Origin: Gammaproteobacteria bacterium
Lineage (GTDB): Bacteria; Pseudomonadota; Gammaproteobacteria; Competibacterales; Competibacteraceae
Assembly (NCBI GenBank): GCA_024234995.1
Contig: JACKNF010000003.1
Location: 257,192-321,191 of the forward strand
Direction of reading: 5' to 3'
Length of the DNA: 64,000 nt
The notes below the pieces were generated by a model. It saw nothing but the letters and a program-made list of their open reading frames with translations, made no database searches and was not told the DNA's origin. The position numbers and the translations under genes were made by a program. Below, in pieces: positions 1 through 9,219 of the stretch (within the stretch, counting starts at the first letter, position 1; the number at the start of each line of letters is the position of its first letter).

Positions 1-1005
1 AAACACATCATCGGAACTGGCCCCTACTCTCGGCCCCATAGCCCGCAGGTTGGCCAGCAAGTTGGTGTGGGTCAGCATCACCCCCTTGGGATCACCGGTA
101 CTGCCCGAGGTATATTGCAGAAAAGCCAAATCTTTGGGTTTGGTGGCGGCATTCTTCCAAAATGCGGGTTCCTGCGCCAACTCTCCAGCGGTTACAATGT
201 GCCGTAAGCATTCTACCTGGGCCTGAAGCAACCGGGCTACCAATTTGGCTTCAGGCACAGTAATCAGTGCCACGGCTTCGGCATTGCTTAGCAGCCGGGC
301 ATGGCGGCGCAAGTGCTCCTCGATTTGTGAAGGGCGCACTGGCGGATAGATCGGCACCGGCGCCCCGCCAGCCAGCAGGATGCCAAAGAAGCTGATGAAA
401 TATTCAGCGCTGGTTGGCAACATGATGGCCACGGTCTGGCCCGGCTGCAACCCGCGCTCCCGCAACCCTGTTGCCAACGCCCGCGCACCCTGGCGTAAGC
501 TGGCATAGGTGAAGGCATGGTCGATCTGGTCATGCGCGCCGTAAATCTGGATCGCCAGCCGGTCAGGATGTGCTTCGCTATGCCAGTCGAGAACTTCGAG
601 TAAGGTGGTAGCGCGGGTGGGTGCGCTGATGGTAGACCGCTCCAAGGCCGGCGCCAATGGCTCGGCCATTGAGATGGAGTCCACCGATCCGCCACGAGCT
701 TGTTGAATGAGTTCTAGCAAGTCTCGCAGCGTTTCGACCATGAGCACCTGTTCATTCAACCGGACCTGGAAGGCTTTTTCGACACGTTGCAATAACTCAG
801 TGCGCGCCAAGCTGTCTAGCGCCAGGTCGCGATCGACATGACTATCCAGCGAGAGTCCCTCGGCAGCGCGCCCCGGCGGGCGGATTTCCAGCAACAGTTC
901 GCGCAACAGGGCCAGCAGACGAGTGGCAGTGTCCTCGATAGCGTCCGAGGTGGAAGAAGTAGCCGTTTTGGAAGGGGTGGGCAGTCCATCACGATCGGAA
1001 AGCAT
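1..1005 (-). CDS. Carrier-domain/acyl-AMP ligase fusion (3' end outside window)
   Basis: Open reading frame of 335 codons with no stop before the window edge, read from the ATG at 1005. Residues about 25-105 look like an acyl carrier domain with the phosphopantetheine serine in LALDSLARTE (S65). From about 130 an AMP-binding adenylation domain begins, with the P-loop-like YTSGSTGDPKGVML at 298-311 and the stretch PIYPPVRPSQIEEHLRRHA (218-236), which is typical of fatty acyl-AMP ligases. By family knowledge it would activate a fatty acid as acyl-AMP and could load it onto its own carrier domain. An N-terminal carrier is an unusual order. The rest of the protein, possibly with acyltransferase domains, lies outside. 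It is divergent from the FimV-like gene. Confidence 0.88.
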   Translation of the reverse strand, partial: MLSDRDGLPTPSKTATSSTSDAIEDTATRLLALLRELLLEIRPPGRAAEGLSLDSHVDRDLALDSLARTELLQRVEKAFQVRLNEQVLMVETLRDLLELIQQARGGSVDSISMAEPLAPALERSTISAPTRATTLLEVLDWHSEAHPDRLAIQIYGAHDQIDHAFTYASLRQGARALATGLRERGLQPGQTVAIMLPTSAEYFISFFGILLAGGAPVPIYPPVRPSQIEEHLRRHARLLSNAEAVALITVPEAKLVARLLQAQVECLRHIVTAGELAQEPAFWKNAATKPKDLAFLQYTSGSTGDPKGVMLTHTNLLANLRAMGPRVGASSDDVF

Positions 1006-1169
1006 AGCGGCGGTCCGTAAGTGGTGAGGATTTAGCTAGCAACCTGAATCAGGCTAGCGGCGTCTTAGCCTGACATTCTATAGAATAGAGCGAATAAAGC
1101 GTGCTGCATCGGTGATGACCGGGGATGGTTTCACCATGCCGCTTGCTGATTCTATGAGGATATCTGTTC

Positions 1170-3449
1170 ATGATGCGTCAATTATTTCGCTGTGGGTTGG
1201 CTTTATGGTTATGGGGTCCCGTCAGTGCCCTAGCACTGGAGGTCAGCGAGATTCAGGTTCAATCGGCTTTGAATCAATTATTTGATGCAACGATTCCCTT
1301 GCCGACCCTAATCCCTGAAGATATCACCAAAGTTTCCGTTAAGATCGCCTCACCGGCGATGTTCGAGGAGTTTGGCCTGGATCAAACTTCTACCTTAGAA
1401 AATCTGGTTTTTTCGATTCAATATGATGAGGAAAGCCGGGTTTACGTTAAGGTCGTCTCGACTCAACCGATCCGTGAACCGTCACTGGCGCTGTTGCTGG
1501 AGTTCGGCTGGCCACGCGGAAAAACCTTTCGTGAATTCACTGTGTTACTCGATCCGGTGAAGCGATTGGCTCAACGTCCCGGCGGCCGGACTAAAACAAT
1601 TCTCAGTGAACCTGTTGTAGCAGTGGAGAAATCCGCTGCCTCCGTGGTGACTTCTGAAACACATGAAACACCGCTAGAGACATCACCATTTCCGGTATCG
1701 GATAAGACTTATGGCCCCGTTGCACCCGGCGAGGGGTTATGGGGGATCGCCCTCAAACTCCGTCCTGAAGGGATTACCCGCGAACAGATGATGCAGGCGT
1801 TATTCAAAGCTAATCCTGAGGCTTTTTCCAGCCTGGGCATCGATGGCCTGAAGATCGGTGCTACGTTGCGGGTTCCGAGCTACCGGGAAATTGCCGATTT
1901 AACCGGCTCTCCAATCGCCCTACGATTAGCGGCGGTGAAAGCGTCAACTATGGTGCCGGTAAAATCGGCAGAAGCTACTCCACCTCCATCCGATACTTCG
2001 CCTGGGGAGTCAGCAAAGATTGCGGCCAGCGATCTAGAAGTATTCCCTTTGGCGCCACCGCCGGCTCTCAACCCAACTGATTCGGTTAACTTACCTACTC
2101 CCGAACCTGCACCGGTCACATCCTCTCCCCTCGATTCTTCTCCGCCAGTAGCTAAAGAAAGCTCTTCACCTGAATCAACGCTAGCAGTTGCCGCCGCCAC
2201 ATCGGAATCGGGATCAGGATCGGAACCAGAAACTGTTCAACAGACTGAATCAGAACAAAAACTGACGCAAGAACCTAAACAAGAATCCGTCCAAGCACCG
2301 GAATCTATACCTGAATCCGTCCAACCCCCTGAGTCCCAATCAAAACCGGCACCCGCGCACGAACCGGAAACCGTTCAAGCGCCGGAATCCACACCGGCAT
2401 CCGTCCAAGCTTCTGAGTCCCAATCAAAACCGGCACCCGCACCCGAACCGGAAACCGTTCAAGCGCCGGAATCCGCACCGGCATCCGTCCAAGCTTCTGA
2501 GTCCCAATCAAAACCGGCACCCGCACCCGAACCGGAAACCGTTCAAGCACCGGAATCCGTGCCCGAATCCGTCCAACCCCCTGAGTCCCAATCAAAACCG
2601 GAACCAGTGCCCGAACCGGAAACCGTTCAAGCACCGGAATCCGTACCTGAATCTGTCCAACCCCCTGAGCTCCAATCAAAACTGGAACCAGCGCCCAAAC
2701 CGGAAACCGTTCAAGCACCGGAACCCGTACCTGAATCTGTCCAACCCTCTGAGTCCCAATCAAAACTGGAACCAGTGCCCGAACCGGAAACCATCCAAGT
2801 CCCTGAGATAACGCCTGAACCTGTAGCAATAACCTCCCAGCCAGATTCGTCCTTTCTGGGACCCGTTTCAGCGACTCCACTACTGTCTTTGGTGGCTGCG
2901 GAAATCACGGTGGCCGCTCAGACGCTTATAAAAAATGTTTCCCAGCAAGCAACCTTAATAACACCAAGCACCGGCTCCGGTACTTTGGCCTCAGAAGAAG
3001 CCGCTACTGGGGTTCTACCACTTGTCGAGTCCTCTACACCAGAGATTGCTGAAGTTGAAGAACCATTACCTGCCGGACCACCGCCAGCAGACTCAGCCAA
3101 ACAGGCATCAGAGAAATCGACAGTAGTGAAGCCGGCTCAGCCAGTTCCACCTTCTTATAAGGGAGGCGATCAATATGGTCCTGTTTCTAACAATGAAAGG
3201 CTTTGGAATATCGCAGGCAAGGTCGTTCCTGATCCAAGTATTGATCGGGACATCATGATGAAGGCGCTGTTCATGGCCAATCCGCAGGCGTTTTCCAAAT
3301 CCAGCATGGATTATTTGAAAGAAGGCGCCCTATTAAAGATTCCTACTCTGCGGGAAATTGTTAAGTACACTGGCTCCAGCGCTGCGCAACAATTGTTGAA
3401 AAAGCAGCAGGGCACCGGCACAGTTGCGCCGGCAAAAGAAGAGGAATAA
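1170..3449 (+). CDS. FimV-like LysM-type peptidoglycan-binding protein
   Basis: 759 residues. A signal peptide (about 1-22, ending SALA) is followed by a FimV N-terminal domain (about 23-130). Two copies of a LysM-like FimV core motif (YGPV...LW.IA...MM.ALF.ANP.AF) lie at about 180-235 and 680-735. Between them is a Pro/Glu/Ser-rich low-complexity region with six 28-residue repeats. FimV proteins bind peptidoglycan and support polar organisation, type IV pilus assembly and twitching. Here the usual C-terminal TPR/FimV_C cytoplasmic part and a clear transmembrane helix are missing, so this may be a secreted or periplasmic paralogue rather than true FimV. The first of two adjacent ATGs is used; TGAGGA lies about 9 nt upstream. 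Confidence 0.82.
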   Translation: MMRQLFRCGLALWLWGPVSALALEVSEIQVQSALNQLFDATIPLPTLIPEDITKVSVKIASPAMFEEFGLDQTSTLENLVFSIQYDEESRVYVKVVSTQPIREPSLALLLEFGWPRGKTFREFTVLLDPVKRLAQRPGGRTKTILSEPVVAVEKSAASVVTSETHETPLETSPFPVSDKTYGPVAPGEGLWGIALKLRPEGITREQMMQALFKANPEAFSSLGIDGLKIGATLRVPSYREIADLTGSPIALRLAAVKASTMVPVKSAEATPPPSDTSPGESAKIAASDLEVFPLAPPPALNPTDSVNLPTPEPAPVTSSPLDSSPPVAKESSSPESTLAVAAATSESGSGSEPETVQQTESEQKLTQEPKQESVQAPESIPESVQPPESQSKPAPAHEPETVQAPESTPASVQASESQSKPAPAPEPETVQAPESAPASVQASESQSKPAPAPEPETVQAPESVPESVQPPESQSKPEPVPEPETVQAPESVPESVQPPELQSKLEPAPKPETVQAPEPVPESVQPSESQSKLEPVPEPETIQVPEITPEPVAITSQPDSSFLGPVSATPLLSLVAAEITVAAQTLIKNVSQQATLITPSTGSGTLASEEAATGVLPLVESSTPEIAEVEEPLPAGPPPADSAKQASEKSTVVKPAQPVPPSYKGGDQYGPVSNNERLWNIAGKVVPDPSIDRDIMMKALFMANPQAFSKSSMDYLKEGALLKIPTLREIVKYTGSSAAQQLLKKQQGTGTVAPAKEEE
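2295..2798 (+). repeat. 84-bp coding tandem repeat, six units, in the FimV-like gene
   Basis: Six head-to-tail 84-bp units encode 28 residues each, with a core of PESQSKPAPAPEPETVQ. Units 2 and 3 are almost identical, while the last three have drifted (KLEPAPKP, KLEPVPEP). The length keeps frame, so unit gain or loss by slippage would change only the spacer between the two LysM-like domains. Confidence 0.9.
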
Positions 3450-3476
3450 TGATGGAAATCTGGGCCCTGGCAATAC

Positions 3477-3513
3477 CCCCCGGCTGATGCTACCTGGCGC
3501 GCAACGCCGGGGG
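3477..3513. terminator. Possible bidirectional terminator hairpin
   Basis: The inverted repeat CCCCCGGC (3477-3484) / GCCGGGGG (3506-3513) has a 21-nt loop and lies between the converging FimV-like gene and the exported-protein gene. On the plus strand it is followed by a short T run (TTTT at 3521). The loop is long and the T tract weak, so the call is tentative. Confidence 0.35.
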
Positions 3514-3522
3514 TCAGAAGTT

Positions 3523-4185
3523 TTAACGCCAGTAGAAAGTGAGGTGAGATTGACGGGAACCTGTAACACGCACCGTTTGCTGTTGGGTCTGGTTCAGCAC
3601 ACTGACTTCTACGCGATAGGCAGCCGGCGGTAGCTGGGTAAAGAACCACGGCCCCTGCGACTGAGCGCTAAGGACCGTCCTGCCACCTTCGTCCATGATG
3701 TTAACCTGGACATCAGCCAGATAATCGCCGCTGCCCTGCATTGCAAACAATAGCCGCAGGTTAAACTGATTGGACAAGGCATTAAGCTCACTGCGCTCGC
3801 CTTCACCAACCCCCCCTGAGACATAGCGAATACCTTGATTCTCTTGAATCCGGACCAAGCCGCCAGGCGGCAGCCAGCCAGGCCCTTCATCCTCCTGCAG
3901 ATCCGCTCCGGAAGGCCCCCAGCTTGAACCAGAATGAGGGATAGTCTGCGGCGGCGAAACGGGGGCAGACCTGCCCAGATCAGGCCGCGTGTAGAGCTGG
4001 ATACCACTCTCATCCGGAGGTAATTGCTGCCGTGGCGAGCTGGACAAAGGAGGTGGCTCTTGCGATGGCGGCGGGCTGTAGACTGGCGGAGCAGAATATG
4101 TCTGTTGTGCACTAGCTAGCGGATTCAATCCGATGCCCAGCCCTAGCACCATTGCTGTCAAACTCATCGTGCGCATCATGATCAT
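3523..4185 (-). CDS. Exported protein with proline-rich linker, unknown function
   Basis: 220 residues. The signal peptide (about 1-26, ending LASAQ) is followed by a Pro/Ser/Gln-rich segment (27-100). A C-terminal domain (about 120-220) contains NLRLLFAMQGSGDYLADVQV and ends in an alternating beta pattern with QLPPAAYRVEV. The C-terminal pattern is reminiscent of the carboxypeptidase-regulatory-like or transthyretin-like beta-sandwich, but I do not recognise a named family. An AAGGAG sits 7 nt upstream of the ATG at 4185, which supports this start over the ATG three codons in. The gene converges with the FimV-like gene and lies downstream of thrC on the same strand, 122 nt away. Confidence 0.75.
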   Translation of the reverse strand: MIMMRTMSLTAMVLGLGIGLNPLASAQQTYSAPPVYSPPPSQEPPPLSSSPRQQLPPDESGIQLYTRPDLGRSAPVSPPQTIPHSGSSWGPSGADLQEDEGPGWLPPGGLVRIQENQGIRYVSGGVGEGERSELNALSNQFNLRLLFAMQGSGDYLADVQVNIMDEGGRTVLSAQSQGPWFFTQLPPAAYRVEVSVLNQTQQQTVRVTGSRQSHLTFYWR

Positions 4186-4307
4186 TGCCAGTCTCCTTTT
4201 TGTTCTCTATGAGCCGTGTCAAAAACAGATTCTCTGATCGATGGTTGATTACCCCTTAGAGTTTGCAGGAATCGTATTGATTCCCTACCACTCACTCCTC
4301 CTCATCC

Positions 4308-5726
4308 CTAGACAATAGATGCGTTTTCCTGGCGGATGTATTCCTTGATTTTATCAACGTCCGCGTCCATCACCTCGAACCGTTGTGGCAGGGCCTCAAT
4401 ATCTTCATAACCAGCAGGGCGTTCCGGTGATCGGCCCAACGCCTCAACGATAGACTCCTCAAACTTGGCTGGCAACGCGGTTTCTAGACACAGCAGCGGT
4501 ATTCCTTCTTCACGATACTCCAACCCGACCTTTATCCCATCGGCAGTGTGAGGGTCGATGATGACGCCGCACTCCTGGTATACCCGGCGGATGACCGCCA
4601 TCCGGTTCGGGTGGTTGCTCGACCCGGATACAAAGCCAAACCGATGGATTCCGCGAAAAGCGTCAGTACCGGACAAATCGAAGAATCCATGCGTATCCAC
4701 TTGCCGCCAAAGTTCGCGGACCACTTCTGGGTCGCGCCCAACCACATCGTAGATAAAGCGCTCAAAATTCGACGCCTTAGAAATATCCATAGACGGGCTG
4801 CTGGTTTGCACTACCTGACCGGACTTGCGTACCCGGTAAACGCCTGTGCGGAAAAATTCATCGAGCACATTGTTTTCATTGGTGGCTAGGATCAACCGGC
4901 GGATAGGCAGCCCCATGCACTTAGCAATGTAGCCAGCACAGATATTGCCGAAGTTACCAGACGGTACAGCAAACGATACCTCTTGACCGTCACGCTCAGT
5001 TACCGCCAGCCAGCCCTTGAAGTAATAAACAATCTGTGCAGCCACCCGCGCCCAGTTAATGGAGTTAACAGTGCCAATGGCATGGCGCGCCTTGAATTCA
5101 GCATCATTACTAACCGCCTTGACGATATCCTGGCAGTCATCGAATACCCCGCGCACAGCGATATTAAAGATGTTAGCGTCCTGCAACGAAAACATCTGCG
5201 CGGTTTGAAACTGGCTCATTTTCTGATATGGCGACAACATGAATACCCGGATACCGCGTTTGCCGCGCATGGCATACTCAGCGCTGGAACCGGTATCGCC
5301 AGAGGTCGCACCCAAGATGTTGAGATGACCACCCGTCTTGAGCAAGGCATACTCAAACAAGTTGCCAAGTAATTGCAGTGCGATATCCTTGAACGCTAAG
5401 GTTGGCCCGTTGGATAGCTCCACCAAGCTGACGCCATCCAGCAAAGCTTTAACGGGCGTGATCGTCTCAGTGTGAAAAGCTTCGACCGTGTAGGTTTTGT
5501 TGATTAACCCCCGCAAGTCATCGGCCGGCAAGTCATCAATGAATTTGCTCAGAATGGCGAACGCCAGTTCTGGGTAGGATAACCCGCGCCAATTTGCCAG
5601 TTCTCCGGGCGCCAGCGTTGGGTAGTCTTCCGGGAGAGTCAAACCGCCATCAGGCGCCAGGCCACCTAGCAGAATATCGGAGAAAGTCGCTGGGGCCATG
5701 CCGCCCCGGGTACTGACGTAGCGCAT
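4308..5726 (-). CDS. thrC: Threonine synthase
   Basis: 472 residues, the length of the longer gammaproteobacterial ThrC type. It is a PLP enzyme converting O-phosphohomoserine to threonine and phosphate in the cytoplasm. The N-terminal MRYVSTRG is typical, the PLP lysine is in GPTLAFKDIALQ (K113), and LGATSGDTGSSA forms the phosphate loop. It follows lpxB on the same strand after 47 nt and could be co-transcribed. No threonine attenuator leader or thrA/thrB neighbour is visible, so the gene is separated from the rest of its pathway. Confidence 0.97.
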   Translation of the reverse strand: MRYVSTRGGMAPATFSDILLGGLAPDGGLTLPEDYPTLAPGELANWRGLSYPELAFAILSKFIDDLPADDLRGLINKTYTVEAFHTETITPVKALLDGVSLVELSNGPTLAFKDIALQLLGNLFEYALLKTGGHLNILGATSGDTGSSAEYAMRGKRGIRVFMLSPYQKMSQFQTAQMFSLQDANIFNIAVRGVFDDCQDIVKAVSNDAEFKARHAIGTVNSINWARVAAQIVYYFKGWLAVTERDGQEVSFAVPSGNFGNICAGYIAKCMGLPIRRLILATNENNVLDEFFRTGVYRVRKSGQVVQTSSPSMDISKASNFERFIYDVVGRDPEVVRELWRQVDTHGFFDLSGTDAFRGIHRFGFVSGSSNHPNRMAVIRRVYQECGVIIDPHTADGIKVGLEYREEGIPLLCLETALPAKFEESIVEALGRSPERPAGYEDIEALPQRFEVMDADVDKIKEYIRQENASIV

Positions 5727-5773
5727 GTGGGGAATCCTCGGAAGTCACAAAGCTCGGGGAGTTTATATACCCG

Positions 5774-6928
5774 TCATTGTACCTTTGATAGTGGCCTCAA
5801 CAATGCCATGATAGCGGTAGCTGCTTGTTCGCTAGCATTCCGGCGCAACTGGACATGCAGTTCCGTAAATTTTGCCACCAGTTTTTCACTAGCAGCAGTG
5901 TCGCTCAGCCAACGCAGCACCGCCGCTCCTAAATGCGGCACAGTCGCCGCGTCCTGCAAAAATTCTGGGACCAGCTCCCGTCCGGCTAGCAGATTGGGCA
6001 GCGCAAAATAACGGGTTGTTACCAGCCGCCGGGCTAACCAAGCAGTTATCGGAGCCACCCGGTAAGCAACAACCATCGGCCGCTTGAGCAGCATAGCCTC
6101 CAAAGTTGCAGTACCCGAGGCCAGTAAAACAATATCAGCAGCAGTCATAACCTCACGGGAATGGCCTTGGATCAGCGTCAATGGCAAACCTGGCGCATAT
6201 TTAGATCGCAACGCTTCCAGGAACGCATAAAGCTGAGGCGCCGCCGCTGGTATCAGGAAATGCACGTTAGGCCACTGAGCGTACAACCACTGAGCAGTAT
6301 CGAGAAACAATGGCGCCAGACGGCTCACTTCACCCCTGCGGCTACCTGGCAGCAAAGCGATGATGCGCGTCTCAGCCGGCAATGCCAAACTCAGTTGCTG
6401 TCGAGCCTTCCTGGCATCACTGTACAAGGGAATTTCATCCGCTAGCGGATGACCCACATAACTGACTGGAACGCTATATTGCTCGTAAAACGCTGCTTCA
6501 AAGGGGAAGAGGGTCAACACCAAATCCACAGCACGGGCGATCTTACGCACCCGCCAGGGCCGCCACGCCCACACCGATGGGCTGACATAATGCACGGCTG
6601 GAATACCGTGAACACGCAACTGACGCTCCAAGCCCAGGTTGAAGTCTGGCGCGTCAATGCCAATGAAAACATCTGGCCGGTCAGCAATGAGCTGTTGGTA
6701 AAGCTGCTGGCGGATACGAAATAATGCCGGGAGATGATGCAGCACTTCCACGAGTCCCATGACGGCCAGCCGCTCCAGGGAAACCAGACTGAGCAACCCC
6801 TGTGCGATCATCTCCGGTCCGCCGATCCCGGTAAACCGGGCCTGGGGATAGCGCGCTTTCAGTGCGGCGATAAGGCTCGCGCCCAACAAATCACCGGACA
6901 ATTCGCCAGCGACCAGGGCGATGTGCAT
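5774..6928 (-). CDS. lpxB: Lipid-A-disaccharide synthase
   Basis: 384 residues, full length for the family (GT19). It condenses UDP-2,3-diacylglucosamine with lipid X to give the tetraacyl disaccharide precursor of lipid A at the inner membrane. The N-terminal AGELSGDLLGASLI, the central VSPSVWAWRPWR and LLPGSRRGEV, and the C-terminal SGTATLEAML are characteristic. It is the last lipid A gene of the operon, 12 nt after lpxA. Confidence 0.97.
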   Translation of the reverse strand: MHIALVAGELSGDLLGASLIAALKARYPQARFTGIGGPEMIAQGLLSLVSLERLAVMGLVEVLHHLPALFRIRQQLYQQLIADRPDVFIGIDAPDFNLGLERQLRVHGIPAVHYVSPSVWAWRPWRVRKIARAVDLVLTLFPFEAAFYEQYSVPVSYVGHPLADEIPLYSDARKARQQLSLALPAETRIIALLPGSRRGEVSRLAPLFLDTAQWLYAQWPNVHFLIPAAAPQLYAFLEALRSKYAPGLPLTLIQGHSREVMTAADIVLLASGTATLEAMLLKRPMVVAYRVAPITAWLARRLVTTRYFALPNLLAGRELVPEFLQDAATVPHLGAAVLRWLSDTAASEKLVAKFTELHVQLRRNASEQAATAIMALLRPLSKVQ

Positions 6929-6940
6929 GAGCCGCCCGGC

Positions 6941-7714
6941 CTAGCGGACGATACCGTTGCGGGACGGTGCGGCCAGAAAATCGGCCAAAATTTGCAAACG
7001 CGGGTAATCCACCGTCATCTCTCGTACCTTTTCCACCGCCTCCTCCAACCGCAAGTTAGCGCGATAAATCACCTTGTAGGCACGGCGAATGGCCTGAATT
7101 TCCTCATCGGCAAAACCACGCCGGCGCAATCCTTCAGCATTAATACCATAAGGCTCAGCGCGGTAGCCAGCCACTGTAACATAGGGCGGCACATCTCGAT
7201 GCACTCCGCAGGCGAAGCCACAAAAGCTGTGTGCACCGAGCCGGGTAAATTGGTATACCAAGGCGAACCCACCGAGCGCCACATCATCCTCGACATGCAC
7301 ATGCCCAGCCAGTGATGCACCATTGGCAAAGATAGTCCGGTTACCCACCACACAATCATGGGCAATATGCACGTAGGCCATAATCCAGTTGTCATCACCC
7401 AGCCGGGTTACACTGGCATCCTGCACAGTGCCGCGATTGATGGTCACGAACTCGCGGATGGTGTTGCGGTCACCGATCTCCAAGCGAGTCGGTTCACCGC
7501 CGTATTTCTTGTCCTGGGGGACTTCACCCAACGAAGTGAACTGGTAAATGCGATTTTCGCGACCGATATAAGTCGGACCTTGGATCACAACATGCGGGCC
7601 GATCCAGGTGCCGGTGCCGATCTCCACTTCCGGTCCGATCACCGAAAATGGGCCAACGGTTACGTCCGGTGCGAGTTGGGCCGACGGATCCACCACGGCG
7701 CGCGAATCGATCAC
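6941..7714 (-). CDS. lpxA: UDP-N-acetylglucosamine O-acyltransferase
   Basis: 257 residues of left-handed beta-helix hexapeptide repeats followed by a helical C-terminus. It catalyses the first step of lipid A synthesis, moving R-3-hydroxyacyl from ACP to UDP-GlcNAc. The catalytic histidine lies in HIAHDCVVGNRT (H119). The start overlaps the fabZ stop by 4 nt, implying translational coupling. Confidence 0.97.
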   Translation of the reverse strand: MIDSRAVVDPSAQLAPDVTVGPFSVIGPEVEIGTGTWIGPHVVIQGPTYIGRENRIYQFTSLGEVPQDKKYGGEPTRLEIGDRNTIREFVTINRGTVQDASVTRLGDDNWIMAYVHIAHDCVVGNRTIFANGASLAGHVHVEDDVALGGFALVYQFTRLGAHSFCGFACGVHRDVPPYVTVAGYRAEPYGINAEGLRRRGFADEEIQAIRRAYKVIYRANLRLEEAVEKVREMTVDYPRLQILADFLAAPSRNGIVR

Positions 7715-8151
7715 AAGTTGATATCCCGTTTAGCGCACAAGAATTCAGCAGTCGCCACCAACTGGCCATCCACCTTCGCCTCGCCGAAAAACTTACCAAT
7801 ACCTCGCTTGATGCGATCCAAACGCACTTCCACAATCAGCTGATCACCCGGCACAACCGGTCGTTTGAAGCGAGCGTTATCAACGCCTACCAGATAGTAC
7901 ATGGAATGGTGATCTGGCTTTTCTTCCTGGCTCTTAAAAGCCAAGATCCCTGTTGCCTGCGCCAGCGCTTCCAGAATCAACACACCGGGCATGATCGGCC
8001 GCTGCGGAAAATGTCCAAGGAAAAAAGGCTCGTTAAAACTAACATTTTTGAGGCCGATCAATGAGCGTCCTGGATCAATCGCTAACACTCGATCGATCAG
8101 CAAAAACGGATAGCGATGCGGCAGATACTCCAAAATCCCCTGAATGTCCAT
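7711..8151 (-). CDS. fabZ: 3-hydroxyacyl-ACP dehydratase FabZ
   Basis: 146 residues from the ATG at 8151. It is a hotdog-fold dehydratase acting on 3-hydroxyacyl-ACP in fatty acid elongation, here beside the enzymes that compete for the same 3-hydroxyacyl-ACP in lipid A synthesis. It has LPHRYPFLLIDRV near the N-terminus, catalytic H47 in GHFPQRPIMPG, and E61 in LILEALAQ. The ATG start fits the usual family N-terminus. An in-frame TTG at 8160 has a better placed AAGGGG 8 nt upstream, so a 149-residue form is possible. Confidence 0.96.
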   Translation of the reverse strand: MDIQGILEYLPHRYPFLLIDRVLAIDPGRSLIGLKNVSFNEPFFLGHFPQRPIMPGVLILEALAQATGILAFKSQEEKPDHHSMYYLVGVDNARFKRPVVPGDQLIVEVRLDRIKRGIGKFFGEAKVDGQLVATAEFLCAKRDINL

Positions 8152-8172
8152 TGATTCCAAAGTGTTATCCCC

Positions 8173-9207
8173 TTAAACGGAGCCATCTTGGTGTTTAATT
8201 GTTTTTTCCAGAGCAGCTAACCGACGGAACAGCTCATCTAGCCGGCGTAGACGGGCGCTGATCTTGTTCCACAACCGGTTCGGTGCAACTGCTAGCCCCG
8301 AAGAATAGATACCGGATTGGGTAATAGACTGCGCTACCAGAGACATGCCCGTCACCTGGACCCGATCGGCGATCGTTAAATGCCCGGCGACGCCCACGCC
8401 CCCTCCCAACATGCAATGCCGGCCGATCCGGGCGCTGCCAGCGATACCAACGCAACCGGCTAAAGCACTATGGCTACCGATACGCACGTTGTGAGCCACC
8501 TGAATCTGATTATCCAGCTTGACTCCATCCTCAATCACGGTGTCTTCCAGAGCACCCCGGTCAATAGTGGTGTTGGCACCGATCTCGACATCATCACCGA
8601 TCTGAACACTGCCAAGCTGCGGCACCTTGAGCCATCGGCCATCGTGCTCAAGAGCCAGCCCAAAACCATCACTACCGATAACCACACCCGGATGCACCAG
8701 CACTCTACATCCCAGTCGCACCCGATGACAGATAGTCACCTGTGCCACGAGCCGGCTTGCTGCTCCAATGATCACCTGTTCGCCAATCACACAATGGGGT
8801 CCGACACTCACGCCAGCCGCGACAATTGCATCTGCTTCTACCGTGCAATGCGGGCCGATCCAGGCATCGACAGCGATTTGCGCAGTAGGGTGAATCCAGG
8901 CTGTGGGATGAATACCCTTACGCGATTCAGTGACCGGTTCGAACAACGCAGCAGCCCGTGCGTAGGCAGTATGCGGATTATCAGCGACCAGTGCTGGTAC
9001 TGGGCAGGCTGCAACATCGCTAGGCGACAAAATAACCGCTGCCGCATGGGTAGCAGTTAGATAGTGCCGATAGCGGGGATGTATCAGAAAACTGAGCTGC
9101 CCGGCTCCCGCGCTATCCAACGATGCCACACCGGTGACCACCCTCGCTGGATCACCACCCTGCAGGCGTGTACCGGATACTGCAGCGATCTCACCAAGCG
9201 TGGTCAT
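8173..9207 (-). CDS. lpxD: UDP-3-O-(3-hydroxyacyl)glucosamine N-acyltransferase
   Basis: 344 residues. An N-terminal uridine-binding domain (about 1-100) is followed by a left-handed beta-helix of hexapeptide repeats and a C-terminal helix ending with RRLAALEKTIK. The catalytic histidine is in NQIQVAHNVRIGSH (H239). It transfers the second 3-hydroxyacyl chain in lipid A synthesis. It sits between skp and fabZ with 12-nt gaps, the standard gammaproteobacterial arrangement. Confidence 0.97.
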   Translation of the reverse strand: MTTLGEIAAVSGTRLQGGDPARVVTGVASLDSAGAGQLSFLIHPRYRHYLTATHAAAVILSPSDVAACPVPALVADNPHTAYARAAALFEPVTESRKGIHPTAWIHPTAQIAVDAWIGPHCTVEADAIVAAGVSVGPHCVIGEQVIIGAASRLVAQVTICHRVRLGCRVLVHPGVVIGSDGFGLALEHDGRWLKVPQLGSVQIGDDVEIGANTTIDRGALEDTVIEDGVKLDNQIQVAHNVRIGSHSALAGCVGIAGSARIGRHCMLGGGVGVAGHLTIADRVQVTGMSLVAQSITQSGIYSSGLAVAPNRLWNKISARLRRLDELFRRLAALEKTIKHQDGSV

Positions 9208-9219
9208 CGGGGAAGCTAC

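Noticed and set aside
838..1020. 60-codon plus-strand ORF
   Set aside because: It is antisense to the carrier domain of the acyl-AMP ligase, whose frame is clearly coding.
2305..2880. 191-codon minus-strand ORF
   Set aside because: It is the complement of the FimV repeat region; its own repeats only mirror the 84-bp units.
5727..5773. Threonine attenuator leader ahead of thrC
   Set aside because: Only 47 nt lie between lpxB and thrC and no Thr/Ile-rich leader peptide or hairpin is present.
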